Positions 11,522 to 22,465 of a DNA stretch of 64,000 nucleotides are shown piece by piece. The DNA is from Dermacentor variabilis (taxonomy: Eukaryota > Arthropoda > Arachnida > Ixodida > Ixodidae), in assembly GCF_050947875.1 (NCBI RefSeq), contig NC_134571.1:227860024-227924023 (forward strand), read 5' to 3'. The stretch's first letter is position 1. Each line of letters starts with the position of its first letter. The position numbers were made by a program, and so were the translations under genes. The notes under the pieces were generated by a model. The model had not been told where the DNA came from, did not search any database, and was given only the letters and a program-made list of their open reading frames with translations.

Positions 11522-11535
11522 GACGACAATGAGAT
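11522..11535. repeat. Target-site duplication of the RTE insertion (right copy)
   Basis: This is an exact copy of the 14-mer at 7616-7629. It marks the 5' side of the minus-strand RTE element and shows that the Tigger element lies inside the LINE rather than next to it. Confidence 0.7.
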
Positions 11536-11551
11536 GTCAGAATGAGATGTC

Positions 11552-12769
11552 ACACCTGCCAACCTGGCGAGATAAAAAATCGGGAGACAACTCCCCCCCC
11601 TCTCCCCCAACGGGGGAGGAGGGGGGGAGTTCGTTCACTGTTTCAACTTCCGGTGGAACTTAGGGGGAAGGGTTTCGTTCAAACTTTCGGGCACTGTTTG
11701 ATAAGTCCTGTTGCAGGACCTTGCAGCCGCAGCAGGCTTTGCTCACTTAAAAAATTTGTTGGAGTAGCTTTGCTCAAAACATGGTCCAGACTGACGGCCC
11801 TTCACTAGCAGCAGGTGATGAGCAGAACTCGGTCCTAGTTTTTCGCGCCGTGCAAAAAATCCTCTCACACTCTGCATTGCTATGCGGTATCACAAGTAAA
11901 TCCAGCATCACCTTAGCAACTCGGTGAAACATGTTTTCCATCAGTGTTTTTCATTTTTCCTACCAGAGACCACTGCCCTTCCCACCTTTCTTAATTCAGA
12001 ATTTCCTCTGGAAGACTGTGCGCCTGCAGTGTGGCAAACTGAGGTTTGAGAGCATCTAAAGCGTCTTCAGCAGATTCAGTGGAATCTCGGGGCAGCAGCT
12101 GAGGAAAACGCTGAATAAAGAAACGAAGACTCGAGAGCGATGCCTGCGAAATAAATAAATTTCAGGTTGCCCACCTCCACACTCTTTAGAGTTGCGTTTC
12201 AGAATTGCGTCCACATTCATATGGCGCTTCGTTTCGTCGCATTTGGAAATATTTTCCGTAGAAGAGGCCCAACGTAGTCGCTGACACTAAGGAGTAGGTT
12301 GTGTGCAGACGAGGAATCCCGTAAACAGGCACTCCACACGTATAACACTGTCATCGCACTTGTTCCGGAGAAAGTTCACCTTGTTGCCTTGCTGCTCAGC
12401 AGTGCAAACACGCACCGCACACAGACAGCCTAGCCAACACTAATCATACACACAAGCAGCAGCAACAAGATGCACCATGGAGGAAGTCATGCAAGAAATG
12501 CAAGAGCTACATTGGCTCTGGCTTTAGTCGGCTTACTAGGCATCGTAGTCATCTGCTTAGTCGATGATACCAATGGTGCTAGTGCAGCCGTTGTTGGTGA
12601 TGCTGACGATTAAGATGTGGCTGTACATTCCGCTGTGCCGGTTTCACAAAAACCATTATTACGTGAACGGAGACCACTTTTCGGGAGATATAAGACAGTG
12701 ATCGTACAATCTGAAAGTTCAGTTAAAAATCGGGAGTCTCCCGGGCGAATCGGGAGGGTTGGGAGGTAC
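11552..12769 (-). mobile_element. hAT-like DNA transposon remnant
   Basis: An exact 8-bp duplication, GAGATGTC, flanks the element (11544-11551 and 12770-12777). The ends are inverted: ACACCTGCCAACC at the left and, reversed, GTACCTCCCAACC at the right, both followed by CGGGAGAC-type subterminal sequence. An 8-bp duplication is the hAT hallmark. On the minus strand near 11985-12110 a decayed reading with LLPRDSTESAEDALDALKPQ and HSLPEEILN resembles the C-terminal region of hAT transposases, but it contains stops. At 11589-11631 a C-run/G-run hairpin lies just inside the left end. Superfamily assignment is an inference. Confidence 0.6.
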
Positions 12770-12777
12770 GAGATGTC

Positions 12778-14239
12778 CATCTTTAAATTACGACGATGGT
12801 ATAATGATGACAGATTGACACCGACAACATGAGGACCATGAGATGACGAAGGCAGTAGGACAATGATGGCTTGACGATGAATGACGAGAGTCAGATGGCA
12901 AAGCTGGAATAACGACGATGCAACGAAGACATACCTATAGTCAGGTACAACTTGAGAAATAAAGGGGCGTTTCCTCCTCCAAGGCAGACGCACACAAGCT
13001 TCCACCAATAAGTGCGCACTCCAGACTGACGTCAGGAGCTGAACGGCCAGCGACTACGCCGATGGAGAAGATGGCCGCTTGTGCTTCGAACTGGGTCAAG
13101 TCGCATCAGTCGTGTGCGTCTGCTCCTCATCGGAGTGAATTCCCAAACTCTTTGTGATGGTCTACCACGCAGGAAATATTATTGCGAGCACCATTTGTGC
13201 CTTGTGCGTTTATTCTCAGTCGTGATCCAGCGATGAAAGATAGCAGCGAGCATCGCCAACGCGGCGCTACACTTTGTCTGAAAACAGAATGCCGCAGCGA
13301 CCCACCACTTTCATGGTGTTTTGTTTTGCACCAAAGTGACGTTACAAGGAAAGTTTGCCAAAGTCTGGTGCCTAATGTTAGCGGCGGGTGTCTTCGTGTA
13401 CTTTGCCACTGTACAAAAAAGGGGGGGGGGGGAGCGTGAAAAGGAACGAAAGAAAAAGACCTGTCACATTCTTGAAAATAAACTTATGAAAGCACAAAAC
13501 CAAAAAAAATACAAATTTTATGCTATTTAAAACCAAGAGTATTTATTTAATACAATGAATGAAGTCCTCTTTTAGTACCTTTCCTGCCCCGATCATCACC
13601 TTGCCCCAGGTTTGTAATAGTTTCGATAAGTGCATTCTTTTAAAATATGTACTTATTAAATAGCAACTGATTCATTTTAAGCTCGGAAAACGAGTAGTAA
13701 ATGTGCCGTGGACATGTAAACCAGCGTAAAAGCCATGCAGAGCCGCTCTTTCTAGTTTTGTCCCTTGCAATGGAGCTAAAAAGCAGATGACGCTAGGTGT
13801 TGTAGGAGGCACGGGATTCATTTTCTTGCGCGAGCCAGCATGTGCTATAGCATTCCAATAGCGAGAGCTCTACCAAACCAGTAATCAAAATACGAAATAC
13901 AAATACAAGTATTTATTTATACTGAGAATTACGCATTTTAGAAGCAAGGTTTTTTGAGCGAAACTATTTTAGTGGCGGAGGCAATCAGCTGTCGCGCTTC
14001 AGTCACATGGGCAGGGCCTCCCCTTTTTTCTAAAGTTGTACCCAACTATAGTGACAAAACTATCAGAATAACTTTGACCACTGGGTCGAAGTTGAAGGCG
14101 TGACAATGACAGCATGATGAGTCAGGTCACGAAACTAGGATCACGACGAATAAACGACGACGATAGCATGATGAAAAGTCGAATGATGACAATGCAAAGA
14201 CCACGATGGCATCACGACCACAAGCCCATGCCTAGTGAC
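12778..14239. other. Host background with degenerate GATGA/GACGA repeat, no gene
   Basis: The segments 12778-12960 and 14090-14235 are rich in ATGATG, GACGA and CACGATGGCATCA words and resemble 32.82-32.95 kb. Between them lie AT-rich sequence and a G-run near 13421-13433, in which no domain, splice pair or element terminus was recognised. Open frames are short. Confidence 0.4.
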
Positions 14240-14683
14240 CTAAGCTATCTTTTTGTGACTAAGTTACTGACCAAGCTTGATCCCCTTTTTTCCCTGTTTT
14301 TAGCATTCTGCAGCACCGTTAAGCAAAATCCAGGACCCACTGGGGAAATACTTAAAATGGTAAAAGAAACAAATGGCCATTGCATTCACATCGAGGCAAA
14401 CTAATGCAACATATCAAAAGTGATTGAACTTAAACTTGTGAACGCTTCAGTAGCCACCGCCATATCGAAGATTAATGACTGCCTACAGGAAGTGGAAAAA
14501 CAAACTGCGACTTTCGAAGAATTTTTGCACAGTGTTGACCGCACATGCGGAACTGTTACCACCATGCAAAAAGATATAACCTCTTTGCGCACAAGGCTTG
14601 ATGAGGCTGAGGATCATTCACGACACAACAACCTGCTGTTCTTTGGTACTGCAGACATTCCATCAGCAAACTGGGAAAAATCG
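14240..14683 (+). pseudogene. CR1 LINE segment 1: ORF1 N-terminal half with 2A-like motif
   Basis: The plus strand reads LFSLFLAFCSTVKQNPGPTG (NPGP at 14327-14338), then a coiled-coil region (VATAISKINDCLQEVEKQ ... TSLRTRLDEAEDHSRHNNLL, about 14450-14640). A hydrophobic leader with NPGP followed by a coiled coil is the layout of CR1/L2-type ORF1 proteins, where a 2A-like peptide can split the chain co-translationally. The usual Asp and Glu of the 2A motif are replaced here (TVKQNPGP), and a stop follows at about 14402. The ORF1 resumes at 20308 beyond the nested I-clade LINE. Confidence 0.75.
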
Positions 14684-14796
14684 TTAGTTAGTTAGTTAAA
14701 TGGGGTTTAATGGCGCAAAAGCGGCTAAGGCTATGCTGCGCCAAACACGAGGTGTTTTAAAATCCAGTGAATGAAGGAAAATGCTTTGTTAAAAAT

Positions 14797-17700
14797 CTAT
14801 ATTTTATGTAAAAGTCCAGTGTCGTCTAGAAATTTACGGATGTCACATAATGTCACTAGTGGCTCATCACCTAAAATTAGAGAAGGGTGTGGAGGTATGT
14901 GTAGTTGATATAGTTTGTGCAAAAGTGTTCGTCTGTGTGTTTCAGTCTGGGTACATGTGAGTAATATGTGTATAACTGTTAGTGGCTGTTGACATTTCTC
15001 GCATGTTGGTGTGTCTTCTTTCGTAAGTAAGTAATTGTGTGTGAGGTGTGTGTGCCCAATGCGTAGTCGGCATAAAACTACTTCGATGAACCGCTCCTGA
15101 TGATAGCATGACTTCCACTCACCAACTATGGGTTTCGTGAGATGTAGTTTGTTGTCAGCACAACGGTCCCATTCGCGTTGCCATTTCGCCGTTAAGGCTT
15201 TTCTAATCGCACGGATGCTATCTTTGTATGGAAGTGTTGTGTTTGTTATATCTTTGTTCGCTGCCATTGATGCACACCTATCGGCTGCTTCGTTCCCCGG
15301 TATCCCAACATGACTTGGTACCCAGCAGAAGCGGATTGATCTCCCATATTTATTAAGCGCGACCATGTTTAGTATATCCCCTAACAGGGGTTCACACTCA
15401 GATTTCAGATTTAGAGCTTTCAGTGTACTTAAGGAATCAGTGTATATGACTGTGTTTTTGTGCTTGCCAGTGATAATCTTTTTAACTACTACCCATACAG
15501 CATAAACTTCAGCAGTGAAAACCGAAGCATGTTTTGGTAGACGAATACTTGTTTCCCAATTGTCTGTTACGGCCCCTACACCCACGTGTTCTTTTGTTTT
15601 GAAGCCATCCGTGTAGAATTCCATGTGATTTTGACACTTCTCCTGAAGAGCACGGAATTCTTGTATGATGTGTTCATGTGGAGTGTCTCTTTTCTTTAAA
15701 TGTGTTAGTGTCCAGTTACACAACTGTGTGAAATGGTACCATGGGGCCAACCGTTGTGGTTTCTTGGCAACCTGGAGGACTTCGTGGGGAATGTCATAAT
15801 CCCGACAGTACTGCTCATACCGCAGGACAAGTGGCCTAATCATATTCGGTTTATTTGTGTAGTGTAAGCGTGAGTTGCACTGCGTAAGGATGTTGTAGCA
15901 TATGTGTTGAGGTGATGACTGAATTCTGAGTACGTAGGAAAAAGTGAGTAATGCTCTGCGCTGCTGTAAGGAGGGTTCATTACACTCAACATATAAACTT
16001 TGAATGGGTGACGTTCTGTAGGCACCACTTGCCAGTCGCAATCCAAGGTTATGTACTGGATCAAGTAGTTAGATGTAGGACTGCCTGGCTGAACCATAAA
16101 CCATGGAGCCGTAGTCTAAAAGGCTACACACAAGAGACCGATAAATACGTAAAAGACAGGTTCGGTCGGAACCCCAGTGCTTATGAGACAAAACTTTTAG
16201 GATATTCAATGCTTTATTTGCCTTAATTTTTAGTGTTTTAATGTGGGCTAGGAAGTTTAGTTTTTTATCAAACATTACTCCCAAGAATTTACATTCTTGT
16301 TTTGCCGGCAGTGCGACATCATTCAATTTTAGAAGCGGGTCAAAGTACAATCCTCGTTTTTGCGAGAATAGCACTGTAACGGTTTTTTGAGTAGAGAAAC
16401 GGAAGCCATTTTTTTCAGCCCACTCCATTAGTTTATTAATTGTTATCTGGAGCTGCCTTTCACATGTATGTAAGTTTGAGGCGCGGCACGCTATTTGCAG
16501 ATCATCGACGTATATGGAGTGCATGATAGAGGGGGGAATGACTTTGTTAACAGAGTTCATTTTTACTATAAAGAGTGTTGTGCTTAGTACGCATCCTTGT
16601 GGCACACCATTTTCCTGAATGAATACACGTGACAGCACCGTTCCTAAACGCACCTGGAGTGTTCGGTCCGACATGAAATCGGCTAGACATTTCAGCATTC
16701 TACCTCGGATTCCTAAATCTGCTAAGTCCCTTAATATACCAAACCTCCATGTTGTGTCATACGCCTTTTCTAAATCAAAGAAAACAGTGAGACAATATTG
16801 TTTGTGTAGGAAGGCCGCATATATCTCGTCTTCTAGCCGGACTAGGTGATCTGTTGTGGAGCAACCTTTCTTGTATGCACACTGATGGTTATCTAGCATG
16901 TTTTCTGTGTCAAGGACGTATGTCAATCTTATGTTGATGATGGCCTCATAGGACTTTGCAAGACTACTTGTGAGTGCTATGGGTCTATAACTGGTTGCTG
17001 TTGTGGGAGACTTTCCGGCTTTCAAGAACGGGATTATGATAGCTTTCTTCCACTCTTTGGGCATTTTCCCCGTTTCCCAGATTATGTTGAAGAAATGAAG
17101 CAGGGTCTCAACTGCTTTAGGGGATAGGTGAGCTAGCATTGCATAGTGTACCCTGTCCGGACCGGGTGCTGTTTTTTTGCCACTAGTAAGGACTCTTGAT
17201 TTCTGTAGAGGGCCATTATACAGTCTTTCTGAACTTCCTGTGGTCGGAAGATTTAGTTTTTCTGCTAATTGTTTATGTTTCAGGAATGCAGCAGAGTAGT
17301 TTTTCGAGCTTGATATATCATGGAAATGTTGCCCTAATATGTCTGCTTGTTCTTCTATATTTGTTTGTGTGCCTGGAGGTGATAGTATGGGGATAGTGTA
17401 AGAAGCGTAATCGCCTCCAAACTTGCGAAGCTGATCCCACATTTGCTTGGATGTTATTGAACTATTTACAGACGATACATAATTTTTCCATGACTGTCTT
17501 TCTGCTTGTCTGCGTGTGTACCTGGCTTTCGCTTTTGCTTTTTTGAAAGAGAGTAGATTATCTTGTGATGGGTATCGCTGAAAGATACCCCACGCTTTGT
17601 TTTGTAGTTTTTTTTGTTTGCGTACATTCTTTCGTCCACCAGGGTTTTAGGTTTTTTCTTAGGAAGCCTGACGATTGTGGGATTGTTTCTGCTGCTGCAG

Positions 17701-18493
17701 CAAGTATACAGGCGGTGATCTGATCGTTCATTTCATCTATATCATCTGATATGTTATCCAGAGTGGCCTTTTCGGTAAAGAGGGGCCAGTCTGCTAGATG
17801 GAGTTTCCAACGGGGTGGCCTCAGTGGGATGGTAGGAAAAGTAGATGTTCTTTTAATGATAGCGGGCATATGGTCACTACCATAGGGGTTCTGAATAACA
17901 TTCCACTGAAAATCGCAAAAAAGAGATGGAGAGCACAGTGCTAGATCTAAGCAACTCATAGCTCCTGTGCTTGGGGAGTAATAAGTAGCCGCACCTGTGT
18001 TTAAAAGGCATATGTCATTTGTTAGGATAAAATCTTCAAGCGTTTGACCCCTGTTGTCAGTAGTTTTACTACCCCATAACGTGTTATGCGAATTAAAATC
18101 ACCGCCTATTAAAAATAGTTCAGGTAGCTGGTTTAAAATTAACTCTAGGTCTCTTACGGTAAAATGTGAATGCGGCGGAATGTATACTGAACAAATGGTG
18201 ATGGTTTTGTGAGCTAAAACGGTGACAGCAACGGCTTCTATGTGAGTGTTAATGGGAACTTCTCTGGCTGCTATACCACCTGGAAGAATAATGGCTACAC
18301 CACCTGACAGCCGGTTCGCCTGAGTACGGTCGCGCCGTACAACGGTGAAGCCTTTTAAAATGTTTTTGTGTTTATCGCCTAGGTTGGTTTCCTGTAAGCA
18401 CAGGGCCACAGGAGAGAAGTTTATTAACAGGTCTTTTATGTCACCTAAGTTACGTAAGAGACCTCTACAATTCCATTGGATCATAAAAGCCAT
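14797..18493 (-). pseudogene. I-clade LINE ORF2: endonuclease, reverse transcriptase, RNase H
   Basis: The start is MAFMIQWNCRGLLRN at 18493. The endonuclease shows LQETNL, SVYIPPHS, IGGDFNSHNTLWG and YGSDHMPAI. The RT shows SYRPIALTSSLAKSYEAI, VFFDLEKAYDTTWR, ENGVPQGCVLSTTLF and the catalytic SIYVDDLQI. RNase H shows MEFYTDGF, AEVYAVW, YTDSLSTLKAL and VPSHVGIPGNEAAD. The C-terminus has a Cys/His cluster (CEKCQQPLTVIHILLTC). A frameshift lies in an A-run between endonuclease and RT (about 17604-17618). One in-frame TAA lies at 16069-16071, with the same frame continuing beyond it. It acts on its own RNA by target-primed reverse transcription. With only two lesions this copy is young, but it is inactive as read. 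Confidence 0.9.
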
Positions 18494-18598
18494 TGTAAAA
18501 TTGAAAGGTAAAAAATGATATTAACGAGTGAATGGGAGGTAAGAAAGATGTTAGGTGACATGGATCTGAATAAGGCGGATACAACAGAGCGATAACCC

Positions 18599-19786
18599 TT
18601 AGGTTATCGCCTTCTTATTTAGAGTTGTTTTTGGGATTTTGTCCCTCTTACCGCGCTCGAGAGAGCGCATGTCCTTTGGTGTCGAGGACACCGGGGTTTT
18701 TGTTTCGACCTCCATTGCTATCTCTGAGGCGCTGGAGGACCGAGAGTTTGGCGCCGAGACACGTGTCTCGGGCCTTGGAGTGCGCTTGATCTTAGGGCCC
18801 TGCGGGACTGCTGTCTGCAGGGCCGTTGAAGAGGGCGGAGCAGTACTGACTGCTTCCACCACGGGGGCGGGAGGAGTCACTGCGGCACCACTGCGCGTGG
18901 GCTCGGAGGACTCTGGAGGCCTCTGTGACGCTGCCCCCGCCTGCGTCACATCGGCATAACTGCGTCGCGAAAGGTACGACAGTCGTTTTCTGGCTTCGAA
19001 GAACGAGATTTTTTCTTTTACAGTTAGTACAATGATCTCCTTTTCCTTTTTCCAGCATCGGCACGAACGCGAATAGGCTGGATGGTCTCCTTTACAGTTA
19101 ACACAAAATGGTGGAGAGGTGCAATGCTCAGATTGGTGATCGTTGGAGCTGCATTTAGCACAAGTTGTTTGTCCTCGGCATGCATGTGAAGCATGTCCGA
19201 ATCTTTGGCATTTGAAGCATCGTCTGGGGTTTGGGATATATGGTCTCACATTGACTTTGACATAACCGGCATCGAGAGAGGTAGGCATTACGCTTGTTCC
19301 GAAGGTGAGTATAACGTGTTTAGTGGGGATTTCTTGATGGTTTCTACGGATTACTATTCTTTGTACTTTTGTTACATTTTGTTCTTGGAAACTCTCAAGG
19401 AGTTCCTCATCACTCAGTCCAATAAAGTCTTCTTCAGATATCACTCCCCGGCTTGTGTTCAGTGTTCTATGTGGTGAAATTGTCACTGTGGCGTCGCCAA
19501 TACTGGTAAGGCCAGTGAGCTTCTCTACTTGGTCTTTATCATTCAGTTCTAGGAGGAGGTCCCCGCTAGACATTTTGGAGGCTTTGTACGTCGGTCCGAT
19601 TTTTTCTTTCAAGCATTTGGCTACAAGGAATGGTGAGAGTTTTCTTACTGGCATGTTGCTTTCGCTATGTACTACATAGTACTTGGGGAAGGATGGAGCG
19701 TTGCTCCGAAAGGAGAAATGGAATGGTACTTCGGTGCGGCATCTTTTCAGACGCCGATCACAGACGAGAGAGGTTTGCGCTGCCAT
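18599..19786 (-). CDS. I-clade LINE ORF1 (gag-like nucleic-acid-binding protein)
   Basis: This is an intact frame. I choose the Met at 19786 (MAAQTSLVCDRRLK) over the upstream Met at 19954, because the latter adds residues that look like translated leader. The predicted 395-residue protein has three zinc knuckles at about residues 190-242: CFKCQRFGHASHAC, CAKCSSNDHQSEHC, and CVNCKGDHPAYSRSC. An Ala/Pro/Ser-rich tail follows. ORF1 proteins of this kind coat the element RNA to form the ribonucleoprotein. The ORF ends 105 bp before ORF2 starts. No lesion is visible. Confidence 0.85.
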   Translation of the reverse strand: MAAQTSLVCDRRLKRCRTEVPFHFSFRSNAPSFPKYYVVHSESNMPVRKLSPFLVAKCLKEKIGPTYKASKMSSGDLLLELNDKDQVEKLTGLTSIGDATVTISPHRTLNTSRGVISEEDFIGLSDEELLESFQEQNVTKVQRIVIRRNHQEIPTKHVILTFGTSVMPTSLDAGYVKVNVRPYIPNPRRCFKCQRFGHASHACRGQTTCAKCSSNDHQSEHCTSPPFCVNCKGDHPAYSRSCRCWKKEKEIIVLTVKEKISFFEARKRLSYLSRRSYADVTQAGAASQRPPESSEPTRSGAAVTPPAPVVEAVSTAPPSSTALQTAVPQGPKIKRTPRPETRVSAPNSRSSSASEIAMEVETKTPVSSTPKDMRSLERGKRDKIPKTTLNKKAIT

Positions 19787-20307
19787 AGAAAATGAGTATG
19801 TTCGGCAACAGCGCCGACCGCCCACCACGGAGCCCAACGAGGGGACGCGGCAGAGCTTGTGTACAAGCCTGCACGACGCCAGCCGTACGCCGTCGCTATA
19901 ACCAAATATGGTGTACCCAAGGTAGGATATCCACACAAGGTTAACCCTTGCCACCGTGGAGAAAGGAAGTAAATGGAAGAGAGAAGAAGACAGGAAAGAT
20001 CGAAAAGTGAGGGATAAAGGCGAAGGTTTGGGGAGAGAGAGACAGGAAGAGGCGACTGCCGATTTCCCCCGGGTGAGTCAGTCCGGGGGTGCCGTCTACG
20101 TGAAGCAGAGGCCAAAGAGGTGTGTTGCCTCCGCCGAGGGGCCTTAAAGGTCCGAACGCCCGGCATCGGCTCAACCTCCAGGATCCCCCTTTCCCCGGAC
20201 ATGGCTAAGCCGCGCACGGCTACACGCGGGAGGGTCCAACCCTCGTGTGCTCGGGTACGTGGTGTCGCAACACACCAAACGCCTGCTGACGCAGATGCCC
20301 CTGCGGG

Positions 20308-20714
20308 GGGAACAATTGGAAGCAAAAGTTGTTTGCCTTGTCTCTGAAAGACTGCACTTGCAACTATCAGCAGAACGCATCGAACGTGCGCCTAGGTTGG
20401 GCAAATACGCCAGAGGCAAAAATAGGCCCATTATTGTCAAATTCGGCACACACAAAACTAAAGAGTTGGTCTTCTCAAAGCGCTCCCTAATTGCAGAAAG
20501 TGAGCTCACAATAAAGGAAGATTTTTCATTTGTCATGCGCATAGCATGCGAAAAGTTGAGCCAGTTCAGTAAATCACTGAACACGGCCACTAGATTAAAC
20601 CATAACAAACTTTTTGCAGGTGGGAAATGCTACGTTTATGATGCAAGTAATGATAGTGTGCATGAATGTCAGTGGCAATCCCTCTAAACTTACAGACAGT
20701 GCATGTGAGGTAGG
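20308..20714 (+). pseudogene. CR1 LINE segment 2: ORF1 C-terminal half
   Basis: The frame continues the ORF1 interrupted at 14683. LHLQLSAERIERAPRLGKYA is followed by RPIIVKFGTHKTKELVFS and ELTIKEDFSFVMRIACEKL, ending LFAGGKCYVYDASNDSVHEC near 20672. This RRM-like and C-terminal domain pattern (ERAHRLG, RPVIVKF, DFS, GGKTYVYD) is widespread in CR1/L2 and L1-like ORF1 proteins. It binds RNA as a multimer. The frame is readable throughout this piece. The BEL/Pao element begins right after it. Confidence 0.8.
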
Positions 20715-20863
20715 TGTTGAAACTCATGGGAGCGGACAAGACGAGAAAGAAGAAGACGGCAGGCTCCGAAGGCGCGCGCTAAAGAAAAATCAATAAAAAA
20801 GGAAAATAAGGAGCTTGATTTCGTTCGCATCGAACGCAGCTGTCTCGTCTCGTTTTTGCGACA
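20715..20863 (+). repeat. 5' LTR of the BEL/Pao element
   Basis: It starts TGTTGAAACTCATGGGAGCG and ends TTTTTGCGACA, giving TG...CA ends. It contains CAATAAAAAAGG near 20790-20802 as a possible polyadenylation signal. It is alignable end to end with 25172-25320 with a modest number of differences, so the insertion is not fresh. Confidence 0.85.
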
Positions 20864-20881
20864 TGGTGCCGTGACCAGGAT
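20864..20881 (+). promoter_or_regulatory. Primer-binding site region of the BEL/Pao element
   Basis: TGGTGCCGTGACCAGGAT directly abuts the 5' LTR, the required position for tRNA-primed minus-strand synthesis. TGG(T/C)GCCGTGACC is a common BEL/Pao form. The tRNA was not identified. Confidence 0.65.
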
Positions 20882-21093
20882 AGCGGCTACTCCTCTTCCG
20901 ACTGGCCACGGACTACCAGAACGATGGACTGGCCACAGAAGATGGACGAAGAGGAGGCCCGCAGGCGAAACAACGGCAGCGAGGCGACACATCGACAGCA
21001 AGGAGCAGCACAGACACAGAGGGCGACCAAGACTCCGATGACGTTTCGCCGCTAGAATCTGTAAGTGGCCAGCAGTTTCCTCAGTTAGTCAAG

Positions 21094-22456
21094 ATGAACA
21101 GAGAAGTGATTTTGAAAAAGCGAAAAACGCTGGGGACTCAAATAACCAACTTAGTGAGCGATGCTGAAAAGAAACTGGAGGAAAATCGGGATCCTGCAGC
21201 GATGTCGCTGATAGCCAGCCAGATCAAAGGTATTGCAGACTTGCTAAAGAAAGCAGACGAGCAGATGGAGCAGTTCATAACACCCGAAACAGCTGACTCG
21301 GAGTTTGCGAAAACCACTGAGTACGAGTTAAAGATAATAAGTGCTCTGCACAGCATCAACGCATACCTTTCTCCACAAGAAATATGGGAAACAGCGAGGG
21401 AGCAACCCAACTTTAATGGCGAAGCTAGACAATCGCAGCAAGCAACACTAGTGAAGCTACCAAAGCTAGAAATAATGAAGTTTGATGGCGATAAAATGAA
21501 ATGGCAGAGATTTTGGCGGCAATTTGAAACAGCTGTACACGAAAGAACCGACTTGAACGTAAATCAGAAATTTACGTATCTTCTGTCATCACTAACCGGA
21601 AAAGCGGCAGGTGTAGTGGAGGGACTAGTTTTCCGACAGTAATTATGGGAATGCCATTGACCTACTGAAGCAGAAGTACAGAAAAGATGACGTACTGGTC
21701 GAAATGCATATGAAAGAATTAACTAACTTGAATACAGTAGCAAGCTGCAATGAACATGACGGTTTAAGAAAGCTGTCACAAAAGGTGCAAGTGCACATAC
21801 GTGGATTGGAATCCTTAGGATTGAAAAGAGAGTCCTATGCATTGATGTTGCTTCTGATCTTGAAAAGAGCCTTGCCAGTGGATCTGTACATTGGATTCCA
21901 GTTAAAACAAAGAGAAGTGATCAATAGATCTTCAGCACAAGATCAGAATGTGGCTTTACGTCAAGAAGATATTCTCAGGCGCTTGATGAAATAAATAGAG
22001 GATCAGGCAGAGTGCAGAGAGGAATTGTCGACAGAAAGGACAGAAAGCTATGGCAACAGCACTGAGAGTAAGCAGCAGACAAGAACTGTTAATTTTCAAA
22101 GTATAGCTGCAAAGTTTTGCATATTTTGTGAGAATATGACTCATTTTACTGATGACTGTAGGAAAACGATGCCTTATGAAGACAAGAAAATGAAGCTCAA
22201 AGAGGCAAACAGATGTTTCCACTGTATCAGGTCCATCCATATTGCTAAAATATGTAAGGCAAACATTAGGTGCAAGATGTGTGAAAAATGCCACGCGACG
22301 TCTATGTGCCGAAGCAAAGAACTGACAGCACAGTGTACAGCATCTACTCCTGGTGAAACTGAAAATCAGGAAAACATCTACTTACCAGTTTATGAACCTC
22401 TCAAGTGTCTTTCTGCAAACTGTAGTTGCATTAGCAGAAAGCAGTCATGTTACTGA
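21094..22456 (+). pseudogene. BEL/Pao gag (two frames) with zinc knuckles
   Basis: The first frame (21094-21642) begins MNREVILKKRKTLGTQI and includes VKLPKLEIMKFDGDKMKWQR, a typical BEL capsid start (PKLELPKFDGD..W..F). After a stop or frameshift at about 21640 it continues with NAIDLLKQKY and the helical capsid part (about 21655-21990). It ends with Cys/His clusters (CIFCENMTHFTDDC, CFHCIRSIHIAKIC, CKMCEKCHATSMC; about 22115-22310). Gag proteins form the particle and bind the RNA. The frame breaks at least twice, so no full gag is made. Just downstream the protease begins (an LQT...VLLD motif near 22410-22470) and is then lost. Confidence 0.8.
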
Positions 22457-22465
22457 TGTGTTCTG

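Larger units (their letters stand above)
14684..20307 (-). mobile_element. Nearly intact full-length I-clade LINE
   Basis: This 5.6-kb element is inserted in CR1 ORF1 and flanked by an 11-bp imperfect duplication (GGGAAAAATCG at 14673-14683, GGGAACAATTG at 20308-20318). On the minus strand it has a GC-rich 5' leader (20307-19787), a gag-like ORF1, a 105-bp gap, and ORF2 with endonuclease, RT and RNase H. The 3' end is followed by a (TAAC)n tail (TTAGTTAGTTAGTTA on the plus strand). Only two obvious lesions are visible in ORF2. Fragments of the same family occur at 29.8-30.05 kb, and a related family runs at 60.1-64 kb. Confidence 0.9.

Noticed and set aside
18639..19901. Plus-strand frames opposite the I-clade ORF1
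   Set aside because: They are shadows of the GC-rich, intact minus-strand ORF1 with zinc knuckles.
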